Source: Spirochaetales bacterium
Lineage (GTDB): Bacteria; Spirochaetota; Spirochaetia; SZUA-6; DRHE01
DNA length: 13,237 nt
NCBI GenBank assembly: GCA_016930895.1
Contig: JAFGFV010000362.1
Coordinates: 1-13,237 of the forward strand
Direction: 5' to 3'
Shown: positions 1 through 8,243 of the stretch, one piece after another
Numbering within the stretch: position 1 is the first letter of the stretch
Layout of the letters: the number at the start of each line of letters is the position of its first letter
The notes under the pieces: model-generated
Seen by the model: only the letters and a program-made list of their open reading frames with translations
Told to the model about the DNA's origin: nothing
The model's database searches: none
Translations under genes and position numbers: made by a program

Positions 1-48
1 AGGCTTCCCGCCGTTGATGGCTGTCAAGAACCGTTCTCTGCCCGTCAT
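1..48 (-). CDS. UroD-like protein, N-terminal fragment cut by the window edge
   Basis: An ATG at 48 opens a frame that runs off the left edge and reads MTGRERFLTAINGGKP. This matches the usual start of uroporphyrinogen-decarboxylase/MtaA-type proteins, a short helix of the form RERFLxAlxGxkPDRVP. The second UroD-like gene in this window starts in the same style (SRQRILAALSGNDLDRVP). It lies 45 bases after the glycoside hydrolase stop on the same strand, so it is probably the next operon gene and a third UroD-like paralogue. The ribosome binding site is weak: GCAGG is very close to the ATG and GAGG is about 12 bases away. Only 16 codons are visible, so the family call rests on a short motif and catalytic residues cannot be checked. 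Confidence 0.62.
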   Translation of the reverse strand, partial: MTGRERFLTAINGGKP

Positions 49-93
49 TGCCTGCTGATACCTCAGTGCCGAGTCTGCCGTTCGCCGAGGGGC

Positions 94-2232
94 TCAGATC
101 CACAGCCACCCCAGGGCTTCGACCCCCAGGTAGATCATCTCCTCATCGGGCGGACTGTTCCGTCCGAGCTCGTTGTCGAGGATCCGTTTCAGCTCGTGAT
201 AGGGGTACATGCACGACTTGACCCCCGTACGGTCGACCGGATAGATGTCGAAGAACATGTTCTTGACCTGTTCAAAGTCCCGTTCGTTGTGCTCCTCGAT
301 CTCCTGCAGAATCTTCTGTCTAACCTCCCCGCTGGGTTCGCCGTCGTAGCGAATCGCGGCGAGACAGAGATCGTAGATGTGCCGGTTTCGCTGATGAGCG
401 TTCCTGATCTTGCGGAAGTGCCGGGCGTAGACCCTGCGCCCTTCGTGGGATTCGCAGTGGGCGATGATGCCCTCGAGGCGCCGGTCGATGTCCTGCCACC
501 GGGCCTGGGCTTCCCTGATCGCGGGCACGTCGTCCTGGTTCACGTTGTTCCGGAGGAAGGGAAACTCCGCGGGAAAGAGCCGGATCTGGCTTTCGTGAAT
601 CGTGAGGATATTTTGCAGCACGTAGAGAACGTTGGCCGCCTGATCGTCCCCCAGCAGCCTGCGTACGGCCCTGGTACAGAAGGCGTTTTTGCTTTCCTCC
701 GAGCCCCAGCCGAAGTGGGCGTGGGCGAGGAGGTGAAGAAAGTAGCCGTACCACTCGAAGAGGTAGCCGTTGATGCCCCTGACGCCGTGGGCCACGGAGC
801 CCCGGTGCTGCTCGATGTCCTTCTCGATGAACTGGTCGTTCGTCTCTTCGCCGCTGCGCAGCACGTTGGTCTTGAAGATCCGGATCAGCCGCCCTTGCGT
901 GGCGGACCAAGCGTTGGACTCCGTGTCGCGGGCGCAGATCCTCCCGGCCCCGAAGATGTCCACCCACTTCGAGAACTCGGCCTCCGGCACGTACAGGCCG
1001 GGAGCCCAGTACAGGCATACATCCACCGGGATGCTGTCCCGACAGTGCTCGAGGTATTCCACGGTCTTCTCCAGCGGCGGTTCCCGCCAGGCCCGCAAAC
1101 CGACCTCGCAGGCCGGATTCTCCCCCTTGATCACCGCGTGGAGCTTTCGAAGCAGCTCGTAGTTGGCCTCGTGCTTGGCTTCGGCCGGAGACGAGGTGCG
1201 AGCCCCGTAGGCCTTCGTGCAGGCATCGCACGTGCAGAACCAGTACGCTTCTTCGCTCTCCTCGAAGACGATGCCGTCGAAGCCCAGTTGGACGATTCGC
1301 GCCATGGCCTTCTCGAGATAGGCGACGTTTTCCGGATCGCTCAGGCACAGGGAGTCGAAGTCGTTGACGAATCTGCTCCCCGCGGGCAGCTTCATTCGTT
1401 TGTCCCGGTGTATGTTCGAGAAGCCCCCGTTGTAGGAGTTCAGTCCAATATAGGTAAAGATCCTGATGGACAGCAGATGGGCGTATTCGATCAGTCGCGA
1501 CAGGAACTCGTTGGCCAGGTTGGGATGCGAGTACAGGATCTCGATCGTGTTCCGGCTCTCCCGGTTCCAGACCCGCATGGGAATGTTCCGCAGGCACGTC
1601 TCCGGGAACTCCGGAAACTCGAAGGGCCAGTACCCGTACATGCACATGTTGAGTTGGTTGATCTTGAAATCCGAGCAGATGTCCAGGAACTCCTTCCACT
1701 CATCGAAGGACCACAGCTGGGTGTCGAAACCGACGCGGCCGTAGCCGGCATACCATGCGAAGGTGGTGGACAGCGAGCGGATCGGTACGGCGGGGTAGTC
1801 GAGGATGGACAGGCTGCCCACGGAGAACCCTTCTCCGTCGCGCGCGATCAGCTGCTTCAGGGTGGAGAGAGCGTTCGAGATGCTCTCCCTGCTGGAATAT
1901 CCGATACTGCAGCGCCCGTCGTCCAGATCGATCGAGTACCCGTTGTCGCGGAGCTTGGCCGCATCGAGTCCCTCGGGTATGGAGGACGCGGAGATGCCTT
2001 CGTGGAACTCGACCCGCAGGGCTCCCTCCTGGGCCTTTCCGAAAGCATGCCTCAACGACGGCAGGTTCCAGAGCTTGGCTCGGACCAGCGCCTCGAGCTG
2101 TCCCGGCGCCCCAGCCTTGGCCTTTCCCCATGACGAGTCGAGGCCGTCGGGATCGAAGACCACTGAGCAGAAGCGGAAAGCTCTCCGACCGCGCTCGGAA
2201 ATGGACTTGACTTCCGGCACCAGGTTGTACAT
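94..2232 (-). CDS. GH20-like glycoside hydrolase (beta-N-acetylhexosaminidase-type architecture)
   Basis: A 712-residue protein with no signal peptide, so probably cytoplasmic. Residues 1-145 resemble the small alpha/beta domain that precedes the barrel in GH20 and related families: an LVPEVK start, GYSIDL at 98-103, the helix ISNALSTLKQLI at 118-129, then ILDYPAVPIRS at 143-153 leading into the barrel. From about 155 to 460 it looks like a TIM barrel. The acidic strand end FDGIVFEESEEAYWFC (318-333) is the best candidate for catalytic acids (E324, E325, E327, E328). It runs into a CxCxxC motif at 333-338 that could bind metal or form a structural knuckle. The rest is mostly helical. Expected role: removal of an N-acetylhexosamine or other glycosyl unit from an imported compound. 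The start is the first ATG, 16 bases after the M20 stop, with a weak GGGG/AGG site upstream. The exact GH family is uncertain; GH84-like or GH67-like barrels are alternatives. Confidence 0.72.
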   Translation of the reverse strand: MYNLVPEVKSISERGRRAFRFCSVVFDPDGLDSSWGKAKAGAPGQLEALVRAKLWNLPSLRHAFGKAQEGALRVEFHEGISASSIPEGLDAAKLRDNGYSIDLDDGRCSIGYSSRESISNALSTLKQLIARDGEGFSVGSLSILDYPAVPIRSLSTTFAWYAGYGRVGFDTQLWSFDEWKEFLDICSDFKINQLNMCMYGYWPFEFPEFPETCLRNIPMRVWNRESRNTIEILYSHPNLANEFLSRLIEYAHLLSIRIFTYIGLNSYNGGFSNIHRDKRMKLPAGSRFVNDFDSLCLSDPENVAYLEKAMARIVQLGFDGIVFEESEEAYWFCTCDACTKAYGARTSSPAEAKHEANYELLRKLHAVIKGENPACEVGLRAWREPPLEKTVEYLEHCRDSIPVDVCLYWAPGLYVPEAEFSKWVDIFGAGRICARDTESNAWSATQGRLIRIFKTNVLRSGEETNDQFIEKDIEQHRGSVAHGVRGINGYLFEWYGYFLHLLAHAHFGWGSEESKNAFCTRAVRRLLGDDQAANVLYVLQNILTIHESQIRLFPAEFPFLRNNVNQDDVPAIREAQARWQDIDRRLEGIIAHCESHEGRRVYARHFRKIRNAHQRNRHIYDLCLAAIRYDGEPSGEVRQKILQEIEEHNERDFEQVKNMFFDIYPVDRTGVKSCMYPYHELKRILDNELGRNSPPDEEMIYLGVEALGWLWI

Positions 2233-2248
2233 GCGCCTACCCCGTCTG

Positions 2249-3541
2249 CTACTGCTCTCCGCACCATGCGACTATGGTACGGGCCACGGTTTCCAGGCAG
2301 CGAAGATAGTCCTCCACTGACACGTGCTCATCCACGTTGTGGGCGTGCCGCAGGTCCCCGGGGCCGAAGATCACCGCCGGAATGCCGTGCATGGCGAAGT
2401 GCCTGGCATCGCATCCGGCGGGGAATCCACTGATGTGCGCTTGTCCCATGACCTCTCGGGCGGCGGAGCCCATCGTTCGCACCAGCTCGTCGTCGGCCGG
2501 GATTTCGTGGGGAATGCAGTGCTGGTAGAAGGAGAGCTTCGGGGGATGCTCGGCGAGCCACGGGTCCGCCCTGCAGACCCCCATGATGCGATCCGCAACT
2601 TCCCGCTTGATCGCTTCCCCATCCATGACGGTCCGCTCTCCCCGGAGGTCGTACTGGCTGGGCAGGTACTTGAGGTCGAAGCGCATCACGCACTCACCCG
2701 GCACCGCGGAGCTGGCCACCCCGCCCTCGATCTGCCCCAGCCCTACGGTCGGGCGAGGCAGGAGCGGGTGCGTGCGGGTCGCCAGCCACTCCCGCTCCAT
2801 TTCCCTCATGGCGGAAATGATTCCCAGGGCCTTCTCGATCGCGTTGACCCCCTCCCACTTGAGGCAGGCGTGGGTCGGCCTGCCCTCCACCCTGACCTCC
2901 AGGAGGAGCACCCCGCGGGAAGCAGGCTGGAGGTGGAGCTCCGTCGGCTCGGCGATGATCGCACCGTCGGCCCGGTAGCCTCGGGCGCACAGGTCGAGGC
3001 TGCCGTTCCCGCCCCCCTCCTCGTCCACTACGCTCTCGACGATCACGTCCCCCTTGAGCCTGACCCCGGACCCGCTGACCGCCTCCAGGGCCATCATCAA
3101 CGCGGCCAGACCCGCCTTCATATCGCAGGCGCCGACCCCGTAGAGCTTGCCGTCTTCGATCACGGGATCGAACGGATCGTGAGTCCACCGGTCCAGGTAC
3201 TGCGGCTCCATCGTGTCGATGTGGCCGTTCAGGATTAGAGAGCGCCCGCCGCCGCTACCTCGCGCGATGCCTACGACGTTGGGCCTGTTGACGTACGAGT
3301 GGCCAGGGCTGTAGGCCGGGGCGTTCTCGAAATTGCGACAGTCCGGCTCGTGGGCGTGGACCTCCATGCCGCGCTGCGACAAGTAGTCGCGCACGAAGGC
3401 CTGGGCCGCGGCCTCGTTTCCGTCCAGGCCGTGGCGGATCACGGTGCTGTTGATCCGGACGAGGTCCTTCAGAAACTCGACGCTGCGCTCGCGATGATCG
3501 CGAACCCATGCCGAGATCCTTCCCGCCGTTTCCGCGTTCAT
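2249..3541 (-). CDS. M20 family metal-dependent deacylase/peptidase (ArgE/DapE type)
   Basis: A 430-residue cytoplasmic protein of the M20 zinc peptidase family, which cleaves N-acyl or peptide bonds of small substrates such as acetylornithine, succinyl-diaminopimelate or dipeptides. The dinuclear metal site looks intact: H107 in LNGHIDT, D140 in GACDMKAG, the general base E174 with ligand E175 in VVDEEGG, E198 in AEPTE, and H401 in HAHNVDE. The middle section RGVLLLEVRVEGRPTHA (209-225) begins the small dimerisation domain, with H224 at the usual position. Length is normal for the family. It starts 3 bases after the second permease stop and ends 16 bases before the glycoside hydrolase, so it is inside the operon. 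ArgE/DapE naming would be over-reach: there is no arginine or lysine biosynthesis gene nearby, and the transporter context suggests it cleaves an amide on the imported compound. Confidence 0.9.
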   Translation of the reverse strand: MNAETAGRISAWVRDHRERSVEFLKDLVRINSTVIRHGLDGNEAAAQAFVRDYLSQRGMEVHAHEPDCRNFENAPAYSPGHSYVNRPNVVGIARGSGGGRSLILNGHIDTMEPQYLDRWTHDPFDPVIEDGKLYGVGACDMKAGLAALMMALEAVSGSGVRLKGDVIVESVVDEEGGGNGSLDLCARGYRADGAIIAEPTELHLQPASRGVLLLEVRVEGRPTHACLKWEGVNAIEKALGIISAMREMEREWLATRTHPLLPRPTVGLGQIEGGVASSAVPGECVMRFDLKYLPSQYDLRGERTVMDGEAIKREVADRIMGVCRADPWLAEHPPKLSFYQHCIPHEIPADDELVRTMGSAAREVMGQAHISGFPAGCDARHFAMHGIPAVIFGPGDLRHAHNVDEHVSVEDYLRCLETVARTIVAWCGEQ

Positions 3542-3544
3542 GCG

Positions 3545-4570
3545 TTACCCGCCTGCAACTCGATGCTCTTCGTCGAGCTGCTCGAGGAGCTTCTTGCGCT
3601 GGCCGCGGCGAAGATCCGCTTTGTAGTCGCTGTAGGCCTCGTAGGAGACGATCGCCGCGAGGATCAGCCCGGAGGCGGCAATCTGCACCTCATACCCTGA
3701 GCCGAGACAGCTGAAGCCGTTGAAGAGGGTGGTCAGCGTCAGCACCGCAATGGCGCTCTTGACCACGCTGCCCTTTCCCCCGTTCATCGAGGTCCCGCCG
3801 ATGATTGTCGAAGCGATGACCAGCAGCTGCGGATTCAACCCCTTTTCTCCCATATTGGGCACGGCCACTCCCGCGCTCAAGGCAAACAGGATGCCTCCCG
3901 TGGCCGCCAGTCCCCCGGAGATCATGAAGGCGAACAGCCCGTACTTGTCGGTGCTGTATCCGGTGTACCAGGCCGCTTCCCGGTTGCCGCCCATCAAGTA
4001 AAATACCCGTCCCGCTCGGGTTCGAGTCAGGAACAAGGCTACGAACGCAATCAGCCCCACAGTGATCAGCACCTTGGGCGTAAACAGCATCAGGACCTTC
4101 GATTCCATGAAGGTGACCACCTGCTGGTTGTTGATGTTGATGGACGCGCTCCCCGTGATCATGTACAGGAGTCCCCGGATCGTGATCAGCATGCCCAGGG
4201 TGACGATGAAGGCATGGATCTTGCCCTTGGTCACGAACAGACCGTTGACCGCTCCGGCGGCCACGCCCGCCGCAGCCGCGGCCAGGATCCCCGGCAGCAG
4301 TCCTGCCAGATTGCTGACCGCGATCGCCACCACGGCTCCCAGGTTGATCACCGAACCAATGGAGAGATCCAGGTGCCCGCTGATCAGCACGACCGAGAAC
4401 CCGACGGCCACGATGGCACAGAGGGTGGCCCCTTTCAGGATGTTGGCGATGTTGAACAGGTTGAGGAAGTTGGGCGCTATGATCGCCATCAGAACGAACA
4501 CTATGGCGAGCATGATATAGATCCGGTTGTCGTTGATGACGCTCGACAGCTTTCGGCTCTTGCTATACAT
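3545..4570 (-). CDS. Sugar-type ABC transporter permease (RbsC family), second of two
   Basis: A 341-residue integral inner-membrane protein with about eight to ten hydrophobic segments, the first at roughly 18-36. Family marks are SGHLDLSIGSV (64-74), the RbsC-type DLS motif. A cytoplasmic loop with TRAGRVFYLMGGNREAAW (184-201) should contact the ATPase, and GGTSMNGGKGS (258-268) is the glycine-rich turn before the last helices. The charged C-terminal tail (about 315-341) is rich in K, R and E. Its ATG overlaps the end of the preceding permease gene by 8 bases, which suggests translational coupling; no strong ribosome binding site is seen. With the other permease it would form the channel of a CUT2-type importer. 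Its glycine-rich turn (MNGGKGS) differs from the partner's FGGRGS, which fits a heterodimer. Confidence 0.92.
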   Translation of the reverse strand: MYSKSRKLSSVINDNRIYIMLAIVFVLMAIIAPNFLNLFNIANILKGATLCAIVAVGFSVVLISGHLDLSIGSVINLGAVVAIAVSNLAGLLPGILAAAAAGVAAGAVNGLFVTKGKIHAFIVTLGMLITIRGLLYMITGSASININNQQVVTFMESKVLMLFTPKVLITVGLIAFVALFLTRTRAGRVFYLMGGNREAAWYTGYSTDKYGLFAFMISGGLAATGGILFALSAGVAVPNMGEKGLNPQLLVIASTIIGGTSMNGGKGSVVKSAIAVLTLTTLFNGFSCLGSGYEVQIAASGLILAAIVSYEAYSDYKADLRRGQRKKLLEQLDEEHRVAGG

Positions 4571-5588
4571 AGTCTTTGCCCAGCTTTCTGAGGGAGAAGG
4601 AGTTCAGAAGCACGATCAGGATGAACACAAACCCCTTCACGAACAGCTGCTCGAATGTCCCGAGGCCGATGAAGGTGAGTATGTTGCTCAACAGCCCCAG
4701 GGTGATGACCCCGCCGATTACCCCGATGAAGCTGCCCCTGCCGCCGAAGAGCGTCACCCCGCCGAGCACGATCGCCGTGATGGTGTTGAAGTCGTAGCCT
4801 TCCCCTACGTAGTAGGCGCCGATCTTGGACAGCGAAGAAAGCAATACGCCGGCGATCGCACCGAAGACTCCACACAGGACGAAGGCGACCCACACGACCC
4901 GCTCCGTGTTGATGCCCGAGCACTTGGCGGCTCGGATGTTGGAGCCGGCGAAGCGCAGCTGCTGACCGTAACGGGTTCTCTTCAGCACGAGCTGGCAGAT
5001 GACCATCAGGCCGAGCATGATGACGACGATCTGGGGGATCGTGCCAAAGTACCGGCTGCGATACAGGCCGTAGAAGGCTTCCACGACTTTCATGTTGCTG
5101 CCGGCCACCGCATCGGGGTAGATCTGGTTTCCCGTGTACGCCCACTTGAGGATCCCGCTGATCAGGAACTGCACCGCCAGGGTCCAGATGATCGGATTGG
5201 CCTTGAGCTTGCCGACCATGAAACCGTTCAGGGCGCCGACGAGGCCGCCAACCAGCATGGCGCCGAGGACACTCACGAACAGGCCGTACGGCAGGAGCTG
5301 CACGGCTATGATTCCGGAGAAGGCCATGATGCTCGGGATCGACATGTCGAGGAAGTGCCCGGAATAGGTGACGAACGTCACCCCGAGGCACGCGATCCCC
5401 AGCATTGCCCCGACCTCGATCACGTCGATCATGTTGGTGACCGTCAGGAAGATCCCCGGCGCAACGACGGTACCGATGATCAACAGGAGTACGATCATGA
5501 CGAAAACGCCGGCCTTGCTCATGAGGCTGAGCAACCTCAGGCCCCCGATCCCGCTCCTGACTTGGATGGAATGTGGTGTTTCGCTCAA
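4563..5588 (-). CDS. Sugar-type ABC transporter permease (RbsC family), first of two
   Basis: An integral membrane protein of 341 residues from the chosen start. It has a hydrophobic segment at about 26-47, SGHFLDMSIPS (76-86) at the place of the family DLS motif, the ATPase-contact loop TRYGQQLRFAGSNIRAAKCS (205-224), and VLGGVTLFGGRGS (274-286). I chose TTG at 5588 because GGAG lies 8 bases upstream and the TTG overlaps the ATPase TGA stop as TTGA, a typical coupled junction. An ATG at 5603 is in frame, but its only GGAG sits one base away, too close to work well. An ATG at 5642 would overlap the ATPase gene by 58 bases and adds a non-family N-terminus. The function is part of the channel for the sugar-like substrate, paired with the downstream permease. 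Confidence 0.9.
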   Translation of the reverse strand: MSETPHSIQVRSGIGGLRLLSLMSKAGVFVMIVLLLIIGTVVAPGIFLTVTNMIDVIEVGAMLGIACLGVTFVTYSGHFLDMSIPSIMAFSGIIAVQLLPYGLFVSVLGAMLVGGLVGALNGFMVGKLKANPIIWTLAVQFLISGILKWAYTGNQIYPDAVAGSNMKVVEAFYGLYRSRYFGTIPQIVVIMLGLMVICQLVLKRTRYGQQLRFAGSNIRAAKCSGINTERVVWVAFVLCGVFGAIAGVLLSSLSKIGAYYVGEGYDFNTITAIVLGGVTLFGGRGSFIGVIGGVITLGLLSNILTFIGLGTFEQLFVKGFVFILIVLLNSFSLRKLGKDYV

Positions 5589-7093
5589 CTGCTGAACTCC
5601 CATTCTCCGTTGGCGGCCAGCAGCACGCTCTCCTCCGTGCAATCTTCCCTAGGCATTTCGCCGATCAGGCTGCCCTCCCGGATCACCAGAACACGGCTGC
5701 ACAATCCAACCAGCTCGGGGAGATCGGAGGAGATGAGGATGACTGCGAGCCCCGCTTTCGATAGCTCGATGACCGAGTCGTGGATGATTTTCTTCGCGCC
5801 GACGTCCACCCCCCGCGTGGGCTCGTCGAGGAACAGGATGGTCGGGTCCGACGCCAGCCATTTCGCCAGGAGAACCTTCTGCTGGTTCCCTCCCGAGAGA
5901 TTTGCGACTTCGAGCAAGGGATCCGGGGGCGTGATCTGCAGGTAGTCGATCTGCCGCTTGACCTTGGGCCGCCCCCGGGCAGGGTTGTATATGAAATGCC
6001 TGCTCAACTCCGGCAGGATGGCGGACGTGATATTGGCAGCGACGTTGAGCCGCAGAGCCAGGCCGTCGGTCTTGCGGTTCTCCGTGAGGTACGCGACGCC
6101 CATCCCGACTGCCGCTCCCATGCCCGTGATCCTGACCTTCTTGCCCCTCAGGTAGATCTCTCCACGGTCCAGGGGGTCCAACCCGCAGATACTCCTGGCG
6201 ATTTCCGTGCGTCCGGCGCCGGAAAGCCCGCACAAACCGACCACCTCGCCAGCCCGGGTCGAGAAGGAGATGTCATGAAAGAACCCGTACCTCCAGAGGT
6301 GGTCGGCACGGAAGACTTCGTCGCCGAAGCGGGTGTTGACCCCCGTGTACATCTCGTCGACCGTATGTCCCACCATCAACTCGGCAAGCTTTTCTGCGCT
6401 CACCTCGCCGATCGGGTAGGTCCCTATCTTTCTCCCATCGCGCATCACGGTCACCCGGTCCGCCACCTCGAAGATCTCGGACAGGTGGTGGGAGATGTAG
6501 ATGATCGCCAGTCCGCTCTTCTTGAGCGTTTCGATGATCCGGAACAGCCGCTGGACCTCCCCGCGCGTCAGCGCCGAGGTAGGCTCGTCCATCACCACGA
6601 TCTTCGGATTCCTCCCCAGGACCTTGGCGATCTCGATAAGCTGCATCTCGTGCTGGCTGAGCTGACCGAGCTCGAGGCATGTGTCCAGCTCGTCGAGTCC
6701 CACCCGAGCGAGCAGTGCCGTGGTCTGCCGGGCCATCTCCTTCTTGTCGAGGAGGAGGCCCTTGGTGGGCAGCCTGCCGGCCAGCACGTTTTCGGCCACG
6801 CTCAGGGGCGCGGCCAGGCTCAGCTCCTGGTAGATCATCGCGATGCCATGGTTCCTGGCGATGGCCGGAGTGCAAAGACGGACTTCCTGTCCGTGGATAT
6901 GGATCGTACCCGTGTAGTCGTCGAATGCACCGGAAAGCATCTTCATGAGGGTGGACTTGCCCGCCCCGTTCTCACCCACCAGGGCGTGGACCTCGCCGGC
7001 GTTCACGTCGAAGGTCATGCTCTCGACGGCCACGGTGCCCGGGAACCTCTTGCCGACCTTGTCCATGAGTAGCGTGTGATCTTCGGGTTTCAT
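5585..7093 (-). CDS. Sugar ABC transporter ATP-binding protein, two fused ATPase domains (RbsA/MglA/XylG type)
   Basis: A 502-residue protein with two tandem nucleotide-binding domains, as usual for CUT2 importers. Domain 1 has Walker A GENGAGKST (40-48), Q-loop Q89, signature LSQHEMQ (145-151), Walker B VVMDEP (166-171) and H-loop SHH (201-203). Domain 2 has a degenerate Walker A, GLSGAGRTE (289-297), with R in place of the usual K. It also has a full signature LSGGNQQ (399-405), Walker B LFLDEPTRGVD (420-430) and SSD instead of an H-loop His (455-457). This asymmetry is typical of RbsA-like proteins. It powers import at the inner membrane together with the two permeases, whose genes follow directly. 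It starts 31 bases after the preceding UroD-like gene; the upstream ribosome site is weak (GGAAG about 13 bases away). Confidence 0.95.
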   Translation of the reverse strand: MKPEDHTLLMDKVGKRFPGTVAVESMTFDVNAGEVHALVGENGAGKSTLMKMLSGAFDDYTGTIHIHGQEVRLCTPAIARNHGIAMIYQELSLAAPLSVAENVLAGRLPTKGLLLDKKEMARQTTALLARVGLDELDTCLELGQLSQHEMQLIEIAKVLGRNPKIVVMDEPTSALTRGEVQRLFRIIETLKKSGLAIIYISHHLSEIFEVADRVTVMRDGRKIGTYPIGEVSAEKLAELMVGHTVDEMYTGVNTRFGDEVFRADHLWRYGFFHDISFSTRAGEVVGLCGLSGAGRTEIARSICGLDPLDRGEIYLRGKKVRITGMGAAVGMGVAYLTENRKTDGLALRLNVAANITSAILPELSRHFIYNPARGRPKVKRQIDYLQITPPDPLLEVANLSGGNQQKVLLAKWLASDPTILFLDEPTRGVDVGAKKIIHDSVIELSKAGLAVILISSDLPELVGLCSRVLVIREGSLIGEMPREDCTEESVLLAANGEWEFSS

Positions 7094-7124
7094 CTTTGAG
7101 TCACCACTTCCTGTCCATCCTCTA

Positions 7125-8231
7125 TCATCCCGCGGGCCTCGGGTTGGCCTCCACCAGCTCCCTGACCCTGCTGATTCGCCTCGGGACGGCGTCCGGGGGC
7201 ACCTGATCGGCTACACCGAGGACGAATCTCTCGTCGGCGTTCCGGAGCACGTTCAGCACGTACTCCTCGAAGAAACGATCGCTGTAGTTCTCCGAGAAGA
7301 TCCCTCCAGGCAGTCCTCCCCAGATGATGAGCTGCGGGCCGGCGATTTCGCGAAGCTTCTCCACGGCAACGTTGCCGAACGGAGCGGGAGTGACGGCCTC
7401 GGCAATGTCGACCCCACAGGCCGACAGCAGGCCGAGACAGGGTATGAGGCCGCCATCGATGTGCAGCGCCACGGTCTTGCCCGCTTCATGGAGCCTGGCG
7501 ATGATTCGCTGGTAGTAGGGCATGTTGAACCGCCGGAAGAAGTGATCCCCCGTGACCTCGCTCGACAGGTTCTCGGGCAGGATCACGACCTGTGCCGGCG
7601 ATGCAGCCAGGACCTCTACCAGCTCCGTCTGGCTTTCCTCGATCGCGGAAAAGGCTTCCTTCAGCTCCTCCGGGTGCTCCATGAAGAGCGTTACCGTGGT
7701 TTCCACTCCCGCCCACCGCGACAGGAGCTTCTGCATCGGAGCCATGGATGCCACGGCCATGGCGAAGCCGATGCCATGCTCGCCCCAGAGGGTATCATAG
7801 TCAAGATAGGCCTTGTAGTTCTCCCGGTAGATCGTGTGTTCGTGGACGTAGCGCATGACTCGAAAGTCTTCGATGGTCTCGACGAAATGCTTCGCGTAGG
7901 CGAAGCAGTACTGGCCCTCGACGTACTTCTGGATGCTTTCGATCGCGCCCACAGGGGTGTCGTAGCGCTGCACGATCAGTTCGGGAGACTTGGTCTCGCT
8001 GAATCGAACCGTATCGCCATAGTCGACACGGAACGCGTCCGGGGTGTAGAGATAGATCCCGACACCCAAGTCAAGATAGAATCGCTTCTCCCCTTCGGGG
8101 CCTTGGTATTTGGGCTCGAGCCTTTGCCGGCGCTGCAGGGAGTAGTAATAGTAAGAAAGGTCACCAAACCAGGGCACCATTCGTCCGGGTCTGCCCTGGA
8201 TCAGCTCCATCACCTCGCTTCGAATGCTCAT
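7125..8231 (-). CDS. UroD-like protein (URO-D/MtaA superfamily), second of the tandem pair
   Basis: A 368-residue cytoplasmic protein with the URO-D/MtaA/CmuA barrel fold. Family marks lie in the C-terminal half: VALHIDGGLIPCLGLLSACG (254-273), the strand with the metal or active-site His; VDIAEAVTPAPFGNV (274-288); IIWGGLPGG (302-310); and FVLGVADQVPPDA (336-348). In corrinoid methyltransferases such as MtaA, zinc is held by an HxC pair plus a later Cys. Here the matching positions read H257, D259 and D342. The N-terminal quarter is tyrosine-rich (YYYY at 27-30) and diverged. True HemE is unlikely because there is no haem pathway nearby and the N-terminal porphyrin-site motifs are missing. 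It begins 12 bases after the other UroD-like gene and shares little sequence with it, so they are probably different enzymes or subunits. The reaction is unknown. Confidence 0.82.
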   Translation of the reverse strand: MSIRSEVMELIQGRPGRMVPWFGDLSYYYYSLQRRQRLEPKYQGPEGEKRFYLDLGVGIYLYTPDAFRVDYGDTVRFSETKSPELIVQRYDTPVGAIESIQKYVEGQYCFAYAKHFVETIEDFRVMRYVHEHTIYRENYKAYLDYDTLWGEHGIGFAMAVASMAPMQKLLSRWAGVETTVTLFMEHPEELKEAFSAIEESQTELVEVLAASPAQVVILPENLSSEVTGDHFFRRFNMPYYQRIIARLHEAGKTVALHIDGGLIPCLGLLSACGVDIAEAVTPAPFGNVAVEKLREIAGPQLIIWGGLPGGIFSENYSDRFFEEYVLNVLRNADERFVLGVADQVPPDAVPRRISRVRELVEANPRPAG

Positions 8232-8243
8232 TCGCCGTACGCC

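Noticed and set aside
196..2133. Long plus-strand open frame opposite the glycoside hydrolase gene
   Set aside because: It mirrors the codon pattern of the minus-strand gene, has low-complexity V/P/G/R/D-rich translation and no recognisable motif. GC-rich third positions keep the opposite frame open.
4527..5945. Plus-strand open frame rich in D, E, H and Q opposite the permease genes
   Set aside because: The acidic polar composition is what antisense reading of hydrophobic membrane codons gives. No ribosome site or domain was seen.
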